Shown: positions 15,701-23,943, numbered from the stretch's first letter. The stretch is 64,000 bases of DNA from Cellulomonas flavigena DSM 20109 (GCF_000092865.1 NC_014151.1:124001-188000); one strand, 5' to 3'. Numbers and translations: made by a program. The notes: generated by a model not told the origin, from the sequence alone.

Positions 15701-17459
15701 GCGGGTCGATCGGCAGCTGGGCCAGCGCGCGGCCCGTCTCGGTGAGGCGCGTGCGGCCGCCCTGCACCTCGAGCGCGTGCAGCTCGGTCAGCAGCGCAAC
15801 GCCGTCGCGTACCGCCCGCACGTCCGGGGGGTCGACGAACGGGAAGTCCACGACCTCGTCGGGCGACGTCACGACGCCCACCGCGATCATCTGCAGGATC
15901 ACCGACGCCAGCGACGTGCGCAGGATCTCCGGCTCGGTGTACTCCGGGCGGGACTCGAAGTCCTCCTCGCTGTACAGGCGGATCGCGATGCCCGGCGCCA
16001 CCCGGCCGGAACGGCCCGAGCGCTGGTTGGCCGACGCCTGCGAGACCGGCTCGATCGGCAGCCGCTGCACCTTCGTCGCCTTGGAGTACCGCGAGATGCG
16101 CGCGGTGCCCGGGTCGACGACGTACCGCACGCCCGGGACCGTCAGGGACGTCTCGGCGACGTTGGTGGCGAGGATGACGCGGCGCGTCGTGTGCGCCTCG
16201 AACACCCGGCGCTGCTCGGCCGCGGACAGCCGCGCGTACAGCGGCACGATCTCGACGCCGTCCGGGTGCCGCGGGTCCGTGACGCGCGGGCCGAGCGAGC
16301 CGCGCAGCGCGTCCTCGGCGTCGCGGATCTCCCGCTCGCCGGACAGGAACACCAGCACGTCGCCGGGGCCGGCGGCCATGAGCTCGTCGACGGCCTCGGT
16401 GATGCCCGTGACGAGGTCGCGGTCCGGGCCGTCGTCGGGCGACAGCGGCTGGTAGCGGATCTCGACCGGGTAGGTGCGGCCGGAGACCTCGACGACGGGG
16501 GCCGGGGTGCGGTCCTCCGCGGCGGCCGTCGCCGGGGAGCCGAAGTGCCGCGCGAACCGGTCGGAGTCGATCGTCGCCGACGTGATGACGAGCTTGAGGT
16601 CCGGGCGCTGCGGCAGCAGCCGCGTCAGGTAGCCCAGGATGAAGTCGATGTTGAGGCTGCGCTCGTGCGCCTCGTCGATGATCAGCGTGTCGTACATCCG
16701 CAGCATCGGGTCGCGCTGGATCTGCGCGAGCAGGATGCCGTCGGTCATCACCTTGACGAGCGTGGAGTCGCTCGACTCGTCCGTGAACCGCACCTGGTAG
16801 CCCACGACCCCGCCCAGCGGGACGCCGAGCTCGTCGGCGATGCGCTCGGCGACGGTGCGCGCCGCGATCCGCCGCGGCTGCGTGTGGCCGATCTGCCCCG
16901 CACGGCCCCGGCCCAGCTCCAGCGCGATCTTCGGCAGCTGCGTCGTCTTGCCCGAGCCCGTCTCGCCCGCGACGACGACGACCTGGTGGTCGCGGATCGC
17001 GTCGGCGATCTCCTGCCGGCGGGCCGAGACCGGGAGCTGCTCGGGGTAGACGATCGCGGGGAGGACGACCTGCGCGCGGGCCTCCGCGGCGCGCGCGAGG
17101 CGGGCGTCGGCGCGCGTGCGGTCGGGGCGGGTGCGGTCGTCGCGGCGGCGGCGGTCGTCGCGTCGCGGGCGCTGCCCGGCGTCGTCGGCCGCCCCCCCGG
17201 CGCGTCGGGTGTCGTCCGCACCCTCGGTGCGTCGGGTGTCGTCCGCACCCTTGGTGCGTCGGGTGTCGTCCGCCGTCCCCTCGTCCCGGCGCGCGCCGCC
17301 ACTGCGGCCGGGACCGCGGCCGCGGCCCCCACGTCGCCGGCCCCGGGGCCCGTCGCCGCCGGCGGCCCCCGCACGGGGCGACCCCGTGCCGGGCTGCGAC
17401 GCGGCGTCCGCCCGGCGGGAGCCCTCGGCGGCGGCGGGGGTGGGGTCGGACGTGCTCAC
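12777..17459 (-). CDS. hrpA: ATP-dependent RNA helicase HrpA (DEAH box), enlarged form
   Basis: A 1560-aa helicase; E. coli HrpA has about 1300. The GTG start follows GAGAGG. Residues 1-130 are Arg/Asp-rich and disordered, with three 9-residue repeats GADDTRRTE encoded by a 27-bp tandem repeat near 17202-17275. The motor has Walker A GETGSGKTTQLPK near 163, DEAH near 260, SATID, then LATNVAETSLTVPG and the QRSGRSGRVAPG helicase motif. The C-terminal half holds the HA2/OB region and the long HrpA-specific domain. A Pro/Ser/Thr-rich insert of about 60 residues (near residue 1195-1260) interrupts it. HrpA-type proteins act on RNA-protein complexes such as stalled ribosomes. Confidence 0.95.
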   Translation of the reverse strand: MSTSDPTPAAAEGSRRADAASQPGTGSPRAGAAGGDGPRGRRRGGRGRGPGRSGGARRDEGTADDTRRTKGADDTRRTEGADDTRRAGGAADDAGQRPRRDDRRRRDDRTRPDRTRADARLARAAEARAQVVLPAIVYPEQLPVSARRQEIADAIRDHQVVVVAGETGSGKTTQLPKIALELGRGRAGQIGHTQPRRIAARTVAERIADELGVPLGGVVGYQVRFTDESSDSTLVKVMTDGILLAQIQRDPMLRMYDTLIIDEAHERSLNIDFILGYLTRLLPQRPDLKLVITSATIDSDRFARHFGSPATAAAEDRTPAPVVEVSGRTYPVEIRYQPLSPDDGPDRDLVTGITEAVDELMAAGPGDVLVFLSGEREIRDAEDALRGSLGPRVTDPRHPDGVEIVPLYARLSAAEQRRVFEAHTTRRVILATNVAETSLTVPGVRYVVDPGTARISRYSKATKVQRLPIEPVSQASANQRSGRSGRVAPGIAIRLYSEEDFESRPEYTEPEILRTSLASVILQMIAVGVVTSPDEVVDFPFVDPPDVRAVRDGVALLTELHALEVQGGRTRLTETGRALAQLPIDPRLARMVVEAGRRGVAREVLVIAAALSIQDPRERPAESRETADALHRRFADPSSDLLTYLNLWTYLRDRQRELSGSAFRRLCKAEHLHFLRVREWQDVVTQLRQMAKDLGFEAKGAPTPASDEVPAAAGHGRDGRRDGGRHTPTGAPTQDAGSVERPDALQTRWTWDGDAIHRALLPGLLSQIGMQVVTDVAAGAPAKGRDGKPRRPDSRARNEYLGARGARFAIFPGSGLSRRPPSWVMAAELVETSRLWARDVAKVDPAWVEEAAAHLVKRTYADPAWSTRQGAAMVNEKVLLYGVPVVAQRRVLLARIDPEHARELFVRHALVQGEWTTHHTFFHENRRLLAEAEALAARARRRDLVVDDDALFDFYDARVPPEVVSARHFDRWWKDARRADPDLLSFTRELLVGDDAAEIDEGAFPSRWPQGELSFPLTYQFEPGTEADGVTVHVPISQLPRVRPEGFDWMVPGMRAELLTATIRALPKPVRVQLVPAPDVARAVDAWLTEHAASWVDTVRAADAAPSFREMFARAVRALRDVDVPADAVDEERLPAHLRMTFRVVGDRGGVVDEGKDLLALQRRNADRAQDAVASAVRTAVRAAMQEAAAQAGVTAPGTSSAARSASASSTPGTPTPDAPTPPGATTPPGARRHSSPTPATPGTPTPGASRRSSPEDVPDLERTGLTTWPDLPGALPDVVEARSAAGGVVRAYPTLVEEGTTVALRVLADAGTADAGARRGLRRLLLLDVGLATARITTRWTGAQALALAASPYRSTDALVTDVQLAAIDRIVSRHLGGRSPREVRDADAYATVRTHVRTHLEDDVHRVVGDLVGVLGAWRELDADVRGVSSLALLATAQDVREQAAALVHDGFVRRVGADRLPQLVRYLRAARHRLAKAAENPTRDADLAWQVHDVEQQLDAARERAASAAPDPARDAALDDVRWLVEELRVSLFAQQLGTPVPVSPTRIRKALAAIGA

Positions 17460-17785
17460 GACCGTCCATCCTCTCAGGCACCCCCGCCCCACCTCACGTC
17501 GAATCCGGCCGCGGCCCGTCCCACACCTCGGGACGTGCCCCCCGCGAGACCGGGCTCAGGTGGCCCACCGTTCGTCTTCCGCGAGCCCAGGCCGGTCTCG
17601 CGGGCCGAACGTCCCACGACGTGGACGGCGCATTCCCGGCCTCGCGCCCCCGGCCAGCGGTGTCACGGGGAGGGGTCGGGTGCGATGACTCGTCCGACGC
17701 CCGTCGGGGTGACGCGCGCTCCCGCGGCCCGGCGCTACCGTCGTCGGCACGGTCCGTCGTGCCGGGTTGTCCGGGAGGTGCAGCG
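17460..17785. other. Divergent intergenic region between hrpA and the small membrane proteins
   Basis: About 325 bases without a convincing gene. The right part holds the promoter-like pair GTGACG / TACCGT of the first small membrane protein gene, an arrangement that recurs in front of its paralogue. The left part must hold the hrpA promoter; I see no clear hexamers there. Confidence 0.4.
17709..17741 (+). promoter_or_regulatory. Promoter-like element of the first small membrane protein gene
   Basis: GTGACG (17709-17714) and TACCGT (17736-17741) are 21 bases apart and 44 bases before the ATG. The same pair with identical spacing and the same flanking GTGACGCGCGC recurs before the downstream paralogue. 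A spacing of 21 is long for a sigma-70 promoter, so the left motif may be an activator site. Confidence 0.4.
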
Positions 17786-18013
17786 ATGACGCTGCTGGTG
17801 GTCTCCATCGCTGTGGCTGCGGGCGTGCTCACCGCGCTCGCGGTGGTGGCCGCTCGCCGGCGAGGCTCCCGCGGGTTGGTGAGCGCGGCCGTGCTCGGCG
17901 TCCCCGCCGCGGCGTTCGCGCTGTCGCTCGTGGACCGTGGGACCGCTCTGACCGCCTTCACGGCCGCCGCCGTGGTCTACGTCGTGACGTTCGTCGTCTG
18001 CGACGTGACGTAG
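17786..18013 (+). CDS. Small membrane protein, upstream copy of a tandem pair
   Basis: A 75-aa protein with a GGGAGGTG ribosome site and two to three membrane segments: LLVVSIAVAAGVLTALAVVAA at the start, AAVLGVPAAAFALSL, then a C-terminal hydrophobic stretch ending FVVCDVT. It is clearly related to the 103-aa protein encoded next: both share the pattern LLV..A.AAG.LTALA..AARRRGSR. This copy ends early. After its TAG the DNA still resembles the paralogue's tail (AGGTGG, then GCCGACGAGG for its PADEV), but in a shifted frame, so an indel has probably shortened it. Function unknown. Confidence 0.65.
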   Translation: MTLLVVSIAVAAGVLTALAVVAARRRGSRGLVSAAVLGVPAAAFALSLVDRGTALTAFTAAAVVYVVTFVVCDVT

Positions 18014-18134
18014 AGGTGGCGCGCCCGCGACGCCGGCCGACGAGGAGCCGACGTGCGCGGATGGCGTGGGCAGGAGGCGCTGGTCCTCCTCGCGCAGCGA
18101 TGAGCCGGCAGGGTTGCTCATGACGCCCTTCCAG

Positions 18135-18167
18135 GTGACGCGCGCGGCGTGCGACCGCAGGTAGCGT
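18135..18167 (+). promoter_or_regulatory. Promoter-like element of the second small membrane protein gene
   Basis: GTGACG (18135-18140) and TAGCGT (18162-18167), again 21 bases apart and 42 bases before the ATG, copy the element in front of the upstream paralogue. The duplicated arrangement suggests that gene and promoter were duplicated together. Confidence 0.4.
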
Positions 18168-18209
18168 CCAGGACAGGTGTCCGGGTTGTCCGCTTCGCGG
18201 AGGTGGGTC

Positions 18210-18521
18210 ATGGAGCTGCTGGTGCTCGGCGCGGCCATGGCCGCAGGGCTGCTGACGGCGCTCGCCGCCGCGGCCGCCCGCCGGCGCGGGTCCCGCGCCC
18301 ACGCCCTGACGGTCCTGGCCGTCGTCGTGGCCCTCGGGTACGGGCTGTCGGCGGTGGGCCGGGTGACGTCGCTGCTCGTGCTCACGCTCGCGACCGCCAC
18401 GTACGGCCTCACCTACGTGCTCGGTGACATCAGGTGGGGGGTGCGGCCCGCCCCGGCTGACGAGGTCGAGCGGGAGCTCGAGGCGGCGTTCGTCGACGGG
18501 GGTGGCGCGTCGCAGGCGTGA
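18210..18521 (+). CDS. Small membrane protein, downstream copy of a tandem pair
   Basis: A 103-aa protein with three predicted membrane segments: LLVLGAAMAAGLLTALAAAAA, then ALTVLAVVVALGYGLSAV and LLVLTLATATYGLTYVLG. A soluble acidic tail follows, including PADEVERELEAAFVDGG. It is the intact member of a tandem pair with the 75-aa gene 200 bases upstream and keeps the tail which that copy has lost. The ATG follows GGAGGTGGGTC. No family is recognised; the shared basic loop ARRRGSR between the first two membrane segments should face the cytoplasm. Confidence 0.65.
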   Translation: MELLVLGAAMAAGLLTALAAAAARRRGSRAHALTVLAVVVALGYGLSAVGRVTSLLVLTLATATYGLTYVLGDIRWGVRPAPADEVERELEAAFVDGGGASQA

Positions 18522-18631
18522 GGGCGACGGCATGTCGGTCGGCGCCGCGGGGAGTGGTGGACCGCGACCGGTGAGAGGCGCGCCCGTCAGCCGTCCGGTG
18601 TCACGGCATGCGTCGTCACGAAGCACGCCTG

Positions 18632-19630
18632 TCAGCGACCCCGCAGCCCCGGCAGCAGCTCCTCCGGGAGCTCGTCGACGGGCACGACGACGAGGTCCTC
18701 GACCTTCCAGTCCAGGTCGGTGACGACCGTCCACGCCTCCTGCAGCTGCTCCGGGGTGGGCATGCCGTCGCGCGCGACGACGAACGACTCGACGTGGAAC
18801 ACGTGCCCCTCGTCGCGCACGCGCGAGCCGGCCTCGCGCACCCACGGCAGGCCGCGCAGCACCTCGTCGATGCGGTCGTCCAGGGGGTGCGGCGCGGAGC
18901 CGTCGACGGTCGTGGCGCGTGCGTCCATGAGGGCGGTGACGGCGACGCGCAGGTTGGTGAGCCCGTCGCGCAGGATGCTCGCGGAGATGAACAGCGCCGC
19001 TGCCGAGTCCGCCCACCACAACCCGACGCCGATGCCCAGCACGCCGACGATGCCGCCGACCGCCGTCATCCAGTCGGCCTTGTTCATGTCGGCGTCGGCG
19101 TGCAGCACGCGGTCGTGCAGGGTCTCGGCGAGCGGCATCTTGGCCCGCCCCAGCAGCACGGCCGGCACGCACGTGTACGCGAGCACCGCGATCATCAGCC
19201 ACCCGGACCACACCTCCCACCCGAGCACGACGATCAGCCCCACGGGCGGGTGCTCCCCGGCGACGAGCCCGGACACCGAGTCGAACACCAGGAACGCGCC
19301 CATCGTCAGCAGCGCGGTCGCGGCCACCAGGTGCCCGATGCCCACGGAGCGGTGGTAGCCGTACGGGTGCTGCTCGCTGGGCACGCGGCCCGTGACGCGC
19401 ATCGCGACCAGGAACGCGATCGGCGGGATGAACGACAGCAGGTCCTCCGCCCACGCGGCCTTCATGGCCTGCGAGCTGCCCATGACGAGGTACACGAGCG
19501 TGACGGCGGTGACGAGGAACGCGATGGTCAGCCACGCCAGGCGCTTCGCCTTGCGGGTGGCCTCGCTCGCCTCCGGCGGGAGCTCGGTGTTGCCGAAGCG
19601 GAACGACTGCTCGACGGCGCCCTGGGTCAC
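18632..19630 (-). CDS. Cation diffusion facilitator (CDF) family transporter
   Basis: A 332-aa membrane protein. The GTG start overlaps the TGA of the solute-binding lipoprotein gene (GTGA). It has six membrane segments, the first being AWLTIAFLVTAVTLVYLVMG. The HPYGYHR motif after the second, and HADADMNKADW in the fifth, with His and Asp, are typical of CDF metal sites. The last 100 residues form the cytoplasmic regulatory domain. CDF proteins export divalent metals such as zinc, cobalt or manganese using the proton gradient; the metal cannot be told from sequence. Gene order suggests co-expression with DUF1361 and the small lipoprotein. Confidence 0.87.
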   Translation of the reverse strand: MTQGAVEQSFRFGNTELPPEASEATRKAKRLAWLTIAFLVTAVTLVYLVMGSSQAMKAAWAEDLLSFIPPIAFLVAMRVTGRVPSEQHPYGYHRSVGIGHLVAATALLTMGAFLVFDSVSGLVAGEHPPVGLIVVLGWEVWSGWLMIAVLAYTCVPAVLLGRAKMPLAETLHDRVLHADADMNKADWMTAVGGIVGVLGIGVGLWWADSAAALFISASILRDGLTNLRVAVTALMDARATTVDGSAPHPLDDRIDEVLRGLPWVREAGSRVRDEGHVFHVESFVVARDGMPTPEQLQEAWTVVTDLDWKVEDLVVVPVDELPEELLPGLRGR

Positions 19631-20118
19631 GGTGCCTCCACCTCCTGCTCGAGCAGGAACCGCTCGAGCTCGACGAGGAACGCGTTCTCGCCCATCGGCG
19701 TGAGCATCACGTGCCCCTCGGGCTTGCCGTCGGGGTCGGTGACCGTCACGTAGGCGACGGTCACGGCGGCCTTCGACGTCCACGGCGTCGACGCGCTGAA
19801 GCCCCCGACGACGAGGTCGAGGTCGCCGCGCTCCATGTCCGCGACGAGCTCCTCCTCACCGCCGTCGGTCCAGACGACCTCGGCGTCGAGCGTGCGGGCG
19901 AAGGCCTCGACGAGGTCGACCTCGAGACCGGTCGGGGCGCCGTCGGGCCCGATCTGCGTCCAGGGCTCGTGCGGCGAGACGCCGGCGCGCAGCTCGCCAC
20001 CGCGGACGGTGTCGAGGGTGCCGTCGGGGTCGGTGGGCACGGTGACCCCGCATGCCGCGAGGATGAGGACGACGAGCGGCAGCGCTGCGTGCGCGGGTCG
20101 TCGTCGGGTCGTCGTCAT
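19627..20118 (-). CDS. Short family-3 solute-binding lipoprotein
   Basis: A 163-aa lipoprotein with lipobox LAAC at residues 20-23. The mature part reads GGELRAGVSPHEPWTQIGPD, then GLEVDLVEAFARTLDAEVVW and DMERGDLDLVVGGFSAS, which is the first lobe of bacterial family-3 (amino-acid type) binding proteins. The usual length is about 250 residues; here the second lobe is much shortened, ending soon after the crossing point. It has no ABC permease beside it but is coupled by a 4-base overlap to a CDF transporter. It may be a sensor or accessory subunit, or a truncated binding protein kept by coupling; both are inference. Confidence 0.75.
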   Translation of the reverse strand: MTTTRRRPAHAALPLVVLILAACGVTVPTDPDGTLDTVRGGELRAGVSPHEPWTQIGPDGAPTGLEVDLVEAFARTLDAEVVWTDGGEEELVADMERGDLDLVVGGFSASTPWTSKAAVTVAYVTVTDPDGKPEGHVMLTPMGENAFLVELERFLLEQEVEAP

Positions 20119-20154
20119 CCCCCCATGAGAAGCCCGGGAGCGCGACCTCGCACG

Positions 20155-20871
20155 TCAGCCGCGCAGCCGCTCCACCTCGACGAGCCCGGTCACCACGGGG
20201 CCGATCATCACGAGGTACATCAACCCGAGGAAGAGCGCGCCGACCAGGGTGAACCCGAGGGCGTTGCCCATCGCCCCGCGTGAGCGCAGGTGACCGACGA
20301 CCTTGCGGACGAGGTGCCGGGGGTGCCGCACGTCCCAGGAGTTGAGGCGCACGTGGCGGCCCAGGTAGATGCCGAACGCGACGAGCACGAGCAGCACCGT
20401 CTCGACGGCGCGCGCCCACGGCTGCGCGAGCGCGGCCGCGGAGTCGTCACCCGTCGCCAGCAGCCCCAGCAGCACGACGAGGAACACGTTGAGCACCGTC
20501 GTGGCGACCCCGGCCATCGCGAGGGACAGCACGAGCAGCACGTCGTACCACTCGGGCACGCGCTCCCCCGCGCGCCGGTGGTTGAGGTTGAGCTCGGTGA
20601 TGAGGTAGCCGGAGTTGGGCAGCAGCAGCAGCCATACCAGCCCGAGGGCGCCGGCGATCCCCCACACCACGGGCCGCGGCGTGCCGACGACGAGCAGCGG
20701 CAGCAGCACGACCACCGCGAGGCCCAGGACGACGAGCGGCGCCGCGGAGAGCACGAGGTTGAGCAGCATCGGCCGGTAGAGCCGCGTGCGGTACACCGGC
20801 GCCCGCGCGACGACCAGCGCCGCCGCGAGCACGTTGAGCAGCACGACCCCGACGATCAGGCTGTTCAGCAC
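20155..20871 (-). CDS. DUF1361 domain-containing membrane protein
   Basis: A 238-aa protein with about six to seven membrane segments. The start is GTG behind GGGAGGGCGG. The stretch LLLPNSGYLITELNLNHRR, followed by VPEWYDVLLVLSLAMAG, is characteristic of DUF1361 (PNAPYLVTDL-type core), and GIYLGRHVRLNSWDV is the second conserved part. Function of the family is unknown. It is the first gene of a run with a short binding lipoprotein (36-base gap) and a CDF transporter. It probably starts the transcript, since the next upstream gene ends more than 150 bases away. Confidence 0.85.
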   Translation of the reverse strand: MLNSLIVGVVLLNVLAAALVVARAPVYRTRLYRPMLLNLVLSAAPLVVLGLAVVVLLPLLVVGTPRPVVWGIAGALGLVWLLLLPNSGYLITELNLNHRRAGERVPEWYDVLLVLSLAMAGVATTVLNVFLVVLLGLLATGDDSAAALAQPWARAVETVLLVLVAFGIYLGRHVRLNSWDVRHPRHLVRKVVGHLRSRGAMGNALGFTLVGALFLGLMYLVMIGPVVTGLVEVERLRG

Positions 20872-21031
20872 CCGCCCTCCCTCCGCTCGCCGCCCGGTGG
20901 GTCGACGATGGCACACGCACACCCGGCTGCCGACCCGACACCGCGGCTCACCGGCCGACTCCGCCCAGATGTGGTCACAGGTGTGACCACATGCCGTCGG
21001 CGCACCCCCATCCGCGACCACGTCGGGGGCG

Positions 21032-22430
21032 TCACGCGCACGAGTTCCTCGCCTCCGCGCCCGCCAGAGGTTCCGCCGTCCACGCCAGTAGCTCCGGCAC
21101 CAGCGGGGAGTCCGCCTCCACCAGCGCCACGTGGTCCAGCCCCGGGTACTCACGGTGGTCGACCGCGTACCCGGCGGCGCAGCGCGCGGCGACGTACTCG
21201 TCCTGCGCGGACGCGACGACGATCGAGTCCGCGGACCCCTGCGCCACCAGCAGCGGCGCGCCGATCGGCCCCGACGGCACGTTCTCGTCGAGCCGCGCCC
21301 CGAACGCCCCCGTGTACGGGTCCGCCTGCGCCCACACCGGCTGGTCGAGCAGCAGCGCGGTCAGCACGGACACGACGACCCCCCGCTCGGCCAGACACCG
21401 CTGTGCCATCTCCTGCACGACGACGCGCGCGCCCGGTCGCACGGCGTCCGCGAGCCGCTCGTCGTCGTACGTCGCCGCGTAGCCCTCGGCCAGGTAGGCG
21501 CCGAACAGCGCGCCCACCGACACGTCCGGCAGGTGCGCGAGCAGCGCCGACGGGTTCGACGCGGGCGCGAGGGCCGCGACACCGGCCAGCTCGACGTCCG
21601 GCGCGACGAGCGCCCAGCCGCGGCCGACCACCTCGTCCGGCAGGAACATCGCGCCTGCGGCCAGCCCGCCCGGCAGCACCGACGGTGCGCAGCCGGGCGT
21701 GACCCCCGTCGTGCCGTGCGCCCACGCGACGACGTCCGCGGGCCCCCCGCCTGCCCCCGCCGCGCTCGCGGGCGCGACGACCAGGCCGGACGCGACGGTC
21801 GGCGCACCGTGGACGTCGGTCGTCGCGCGTCGGCGGCCGCCCGCGCACCGCCGTCCCGACGCCCCGCAGTCCCGCGACCAGCACCCGCACGCCCACCAGC
21901 ACGGCGACGACGAGCACCGTGACGTCGGGCCACGCGAGGGCGAGCCCGCCCAGCAGCAGCGACGTCGCACCCGACAGCAGGGCGTTCGCCCGGCCCGTGC
22001 CACGCGCGACCCGCCAGCCGCGCACGCCCGGGGAGCGCCGGGCGGCGAGGAGGTCGAGCGCGCCGTCGACGACGAGCGTGACGCCCGCGGCGACCGCGAG
22101 CACCCGGATCGTCGGCCCCGGCCACACGACGACCACCAGGGCCGCGGTGAGCGCGGCGGCTCCCGGCAGCCACCAGGTGCGGGAACCGGGGCCGGCGAGC
22201 ACGCCCGGCTGCTGGTCACCGGGCTCGTCGACGTCGGGCGCGTCGACACCCGGCCGGTCGGCGGCGAGCCGCACGACGCCCAGCGCGACGAGCCCCGCGG
22301 CGACACCCACCACGAGCACCGCCAGCGACACGAAGGGGCGCAGCGCGAGCAGCGCGCCGACGGGCACCGCGAGCACCGACACGGCGAGGAGCACCTGGCG
22401 CGCCCACGTCCACCGGCCTCCGCGCGCCAT
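21032..22430 (-). pseudogene. Decayed membrane-anchored lipase (alpha/beta hydrolase) with frameshift and internal deletion
   Basis: The ATG at 22430 opens a membrane domain (MARGGRWTWARQVLLAVSVL) with about six segments of the DUF308/HdeD type. Near 21806-21840 the coding signal jumps to another frame, where a secretory-lipase domain continues: TDVHGAPTVASGLVVAP, AWAHGTTGV (oxyanion region), then GWALVAPD joined directly to VELAGVAALAPAS. In related lipases about 60 residues lie between these two, including the GHSQGG nucleophile elbow; here they are absent. The acid (VAQGSADS) and His (GLDHVAL) loops remain. Total length leaves remainder one over three, consistent with a single shift. The enzyme cannot be catalytic as it stands. 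Family details are from memory. Confidence 0.7.
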
Positions 22431-22643
22431 GCCTCGAACGTACCCGGGGCTCCGCGGGCCGCGTCGGCACCACGCGTGACGGGACGCGCGGCCCCGGGGC
22501 GGCGGGCGCACCCGTCCGGCGCAGCGGCCGCGCCCACCTCACCCTTTCGCATGAACCCGCTGCGCCGAGCGGCGCCCGGCAGTGCAGGATGGGTGCCTGG
22601 GCGATTCGTCCGTATCCACCCGACACCGACGACGGGAGAGGCA

Positions 22644-23156
22644 GTGCTGGACGAGCTGTGGCCGCCGCCCTTCCCGGGGCCCCACCAGCCGCGCGACGCG
22701 CACGCCGCGCACTGGGGCAACGACGTGCGGCGCAGGTTCGGTGGCACGTCCGCCGGCGCGGTGTCGGACGACGACCTGTGGGCCGACCTGCTGCGGCACG
22801 AGCACGCCGAGCGACGCCGGGCGACCGACGACGCATGGACGGCCGACGCCGCGGACGGCCACCCGCACGACGTGCCCGAGGTGCGCGGGACGGGCTCCCG
22901 TCCCGACCGTGGGGCGCGCCGCGGCCTGCCGGCGAGCTGGGTGCCCCAGGAGGAGTGGATCCCCGACCCCGTCCCGCCGCCCGAGCAGCGCTGGACCCCC
23001 GAGCAGGACTGGCTCACCGCGTTCGCCGATCGTCCCGCCGGCGTGCTCCTGCTCGACCCGCCCGCACCGCGCCGCTGGGGCCGCTGGGTCGGCCTCGCCC
23101 TCGCGGTGGTCCTGCCGCTCGCGGCGGTCGTCGCGCTCGTCGTCGTCCTGCGCTGA
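22644..23156 (+). CDS. Tail-anchored membrane protein, unknown function
   Basis: A 170-aa protein that starts at a GTG behind GGGAGAGGCA. The first 145 residues are hydrophilic, rich in Arg, Asp and Pro, and contain WPPPFPGPHQPRDAHAAHWG and WVPQEEWIPDPVPPPEQ, both with regularly spaced Trp. The C-terminus is a single membrane segment, WVGLALAVVLPLAAVVALVV, so the bulk faces the cytoplasm if tail-anchored. Codon use is typical of real genes here. An in-frame ATG at 22551 would add 31 residues, but without a good ribosome site. I do not recognise a family. Confidence 0.6.
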   Translation: MLDELWPPPFPGPHQPRDAHAAHWGNDVRRRFGGTSAGAVSDDDLWADLLRHEHAERRRATDDAWTADAADGHPHDVPEVRGTGSRPDRGARRGLPASWVPQEEWIPDPVPPPEQRWTPEQDWLTAFADRPAGVLLLDPPAPRRWGRWVGLALAVVLPLAAVVALVVVLR

Positions 23157-23206
23157 GCGTCTCTCGGCCCCGGCGTCCCCGGCCGCGCGTCGCCTATCGT
23201 GGCGAC

Positions 23207-23725
23207 GTGAGCGACACGCCAGCCGGACCCACGGCCGTCCCCGACGCCGAGCTGCGCACCGACGGTGAGCGGCGCACGGTCGAGGCGCTCGACGCCGCGG
23301 GCGTCGCGTACGTCCGCACCCGTCACGGGCGCGTGGGCTCGCTCGCGGAGGCGGCGGCCGCGCGCGGCATCGAGCCGGCGGACCTCGTCAAGACGATCGT
23401 CGTGCGGCGCGGCGACGACGACTTCCTGCTCGTGCTCCTGCCGGGGGACCGCACGATCTCGTGGCCGAAGCTGCGGGCGCTGCTCGGCGTGAGCCGGCTG
23501 TCGATGCCGGACGCGGCGGTGGCGAAGGACGTCACCGGGTTCGAGCGCGGCACGATCACGCCGTTCGGGACGACGCGCGCGTGGCCGGTCGTGGTGGACG
23601 AGCGGGCTGCCGGGCGGCGCGTGTCGATCGGTGGCGGGGGGCACGGCGTGGGCGTCGAGCTCGCGACGGACGACCTGGTGCGCGCGTTGGGGGCGACGGT
23701 CGCGGACGTGAGCGAGCCGGGCTGA
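23207..23725 (+). CDS. YbaK/EbsC-type aminoacyl-tRNA deacylase
   Basis: A 172-aa cytoplasmic protein starting GTG (VSDTPAG). It contains LAEAAAARGIEPADLVKTIVV with the catalytic Lys of the family, RTISWPKLRALLGVSRLSMP, AKDVTGFERGTITPFG and, near the end, RVSIGGGGHGVGVELATDDL. This is the YbaK/ProX fold, which clears mischarged tRNA such as Cys-tRNA(Pro). The exact substrate cannot be set from sequence. It is a single gene; the STAS gene follows after more than 200 bases. Confidence 0.88.
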   Translation: MSDTPAGPTAVPDAELRTDGERRTVEALDAAGVAYVRTRHGRVGSLAEAAAARGIEPADLVKTIVVRRGDDDFLLVLLPGDRTISWPKLRALLGVSRLSMPDAAVAKDVTGFERGTITPFGTTRAWPVVVDERAAGRRVSIGGGGHGVGVELATDDLVRALGATVADVSEPG

Positions 23726-23943
23726 GGGAGCCCACCTCACCCACCCGAGAGCGTCAAGCCCTGGTCAAGTGGCGGTCGACCAGGCGTAGCGTGCCGGGAA
23801 CACGTGCGCCGGCGCACGCGTTGTGAGGCAGGCAGGACGACGTTCGCCGCGCCGATGTGGGCGCCGGTCTGTACCGTCGTCCCGCCCGTCGCACCCCGGT
23901 ACGACGACGTACCGGACCAGAGCACGAGGAGCACGAACGCCAC

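Noticed and set aside
12975..17789. An open frame of about 1600 codons on the plus strand opposite hrpA
   Set aside because: It is a GC-rich shadow of the helicase gene; its translation is Arg/Gly/Ala-rich with no domains, while the opposite frame encodes all helicase motifs.
18063..18119. A minus-strand frame beginning MSNPAGSSLREEDQRLL between the two small membrane genes
   Set aside because: It covers the decayed tail of the first copy in antisense and runs into the plus-strand gene; there is no ribosome site.
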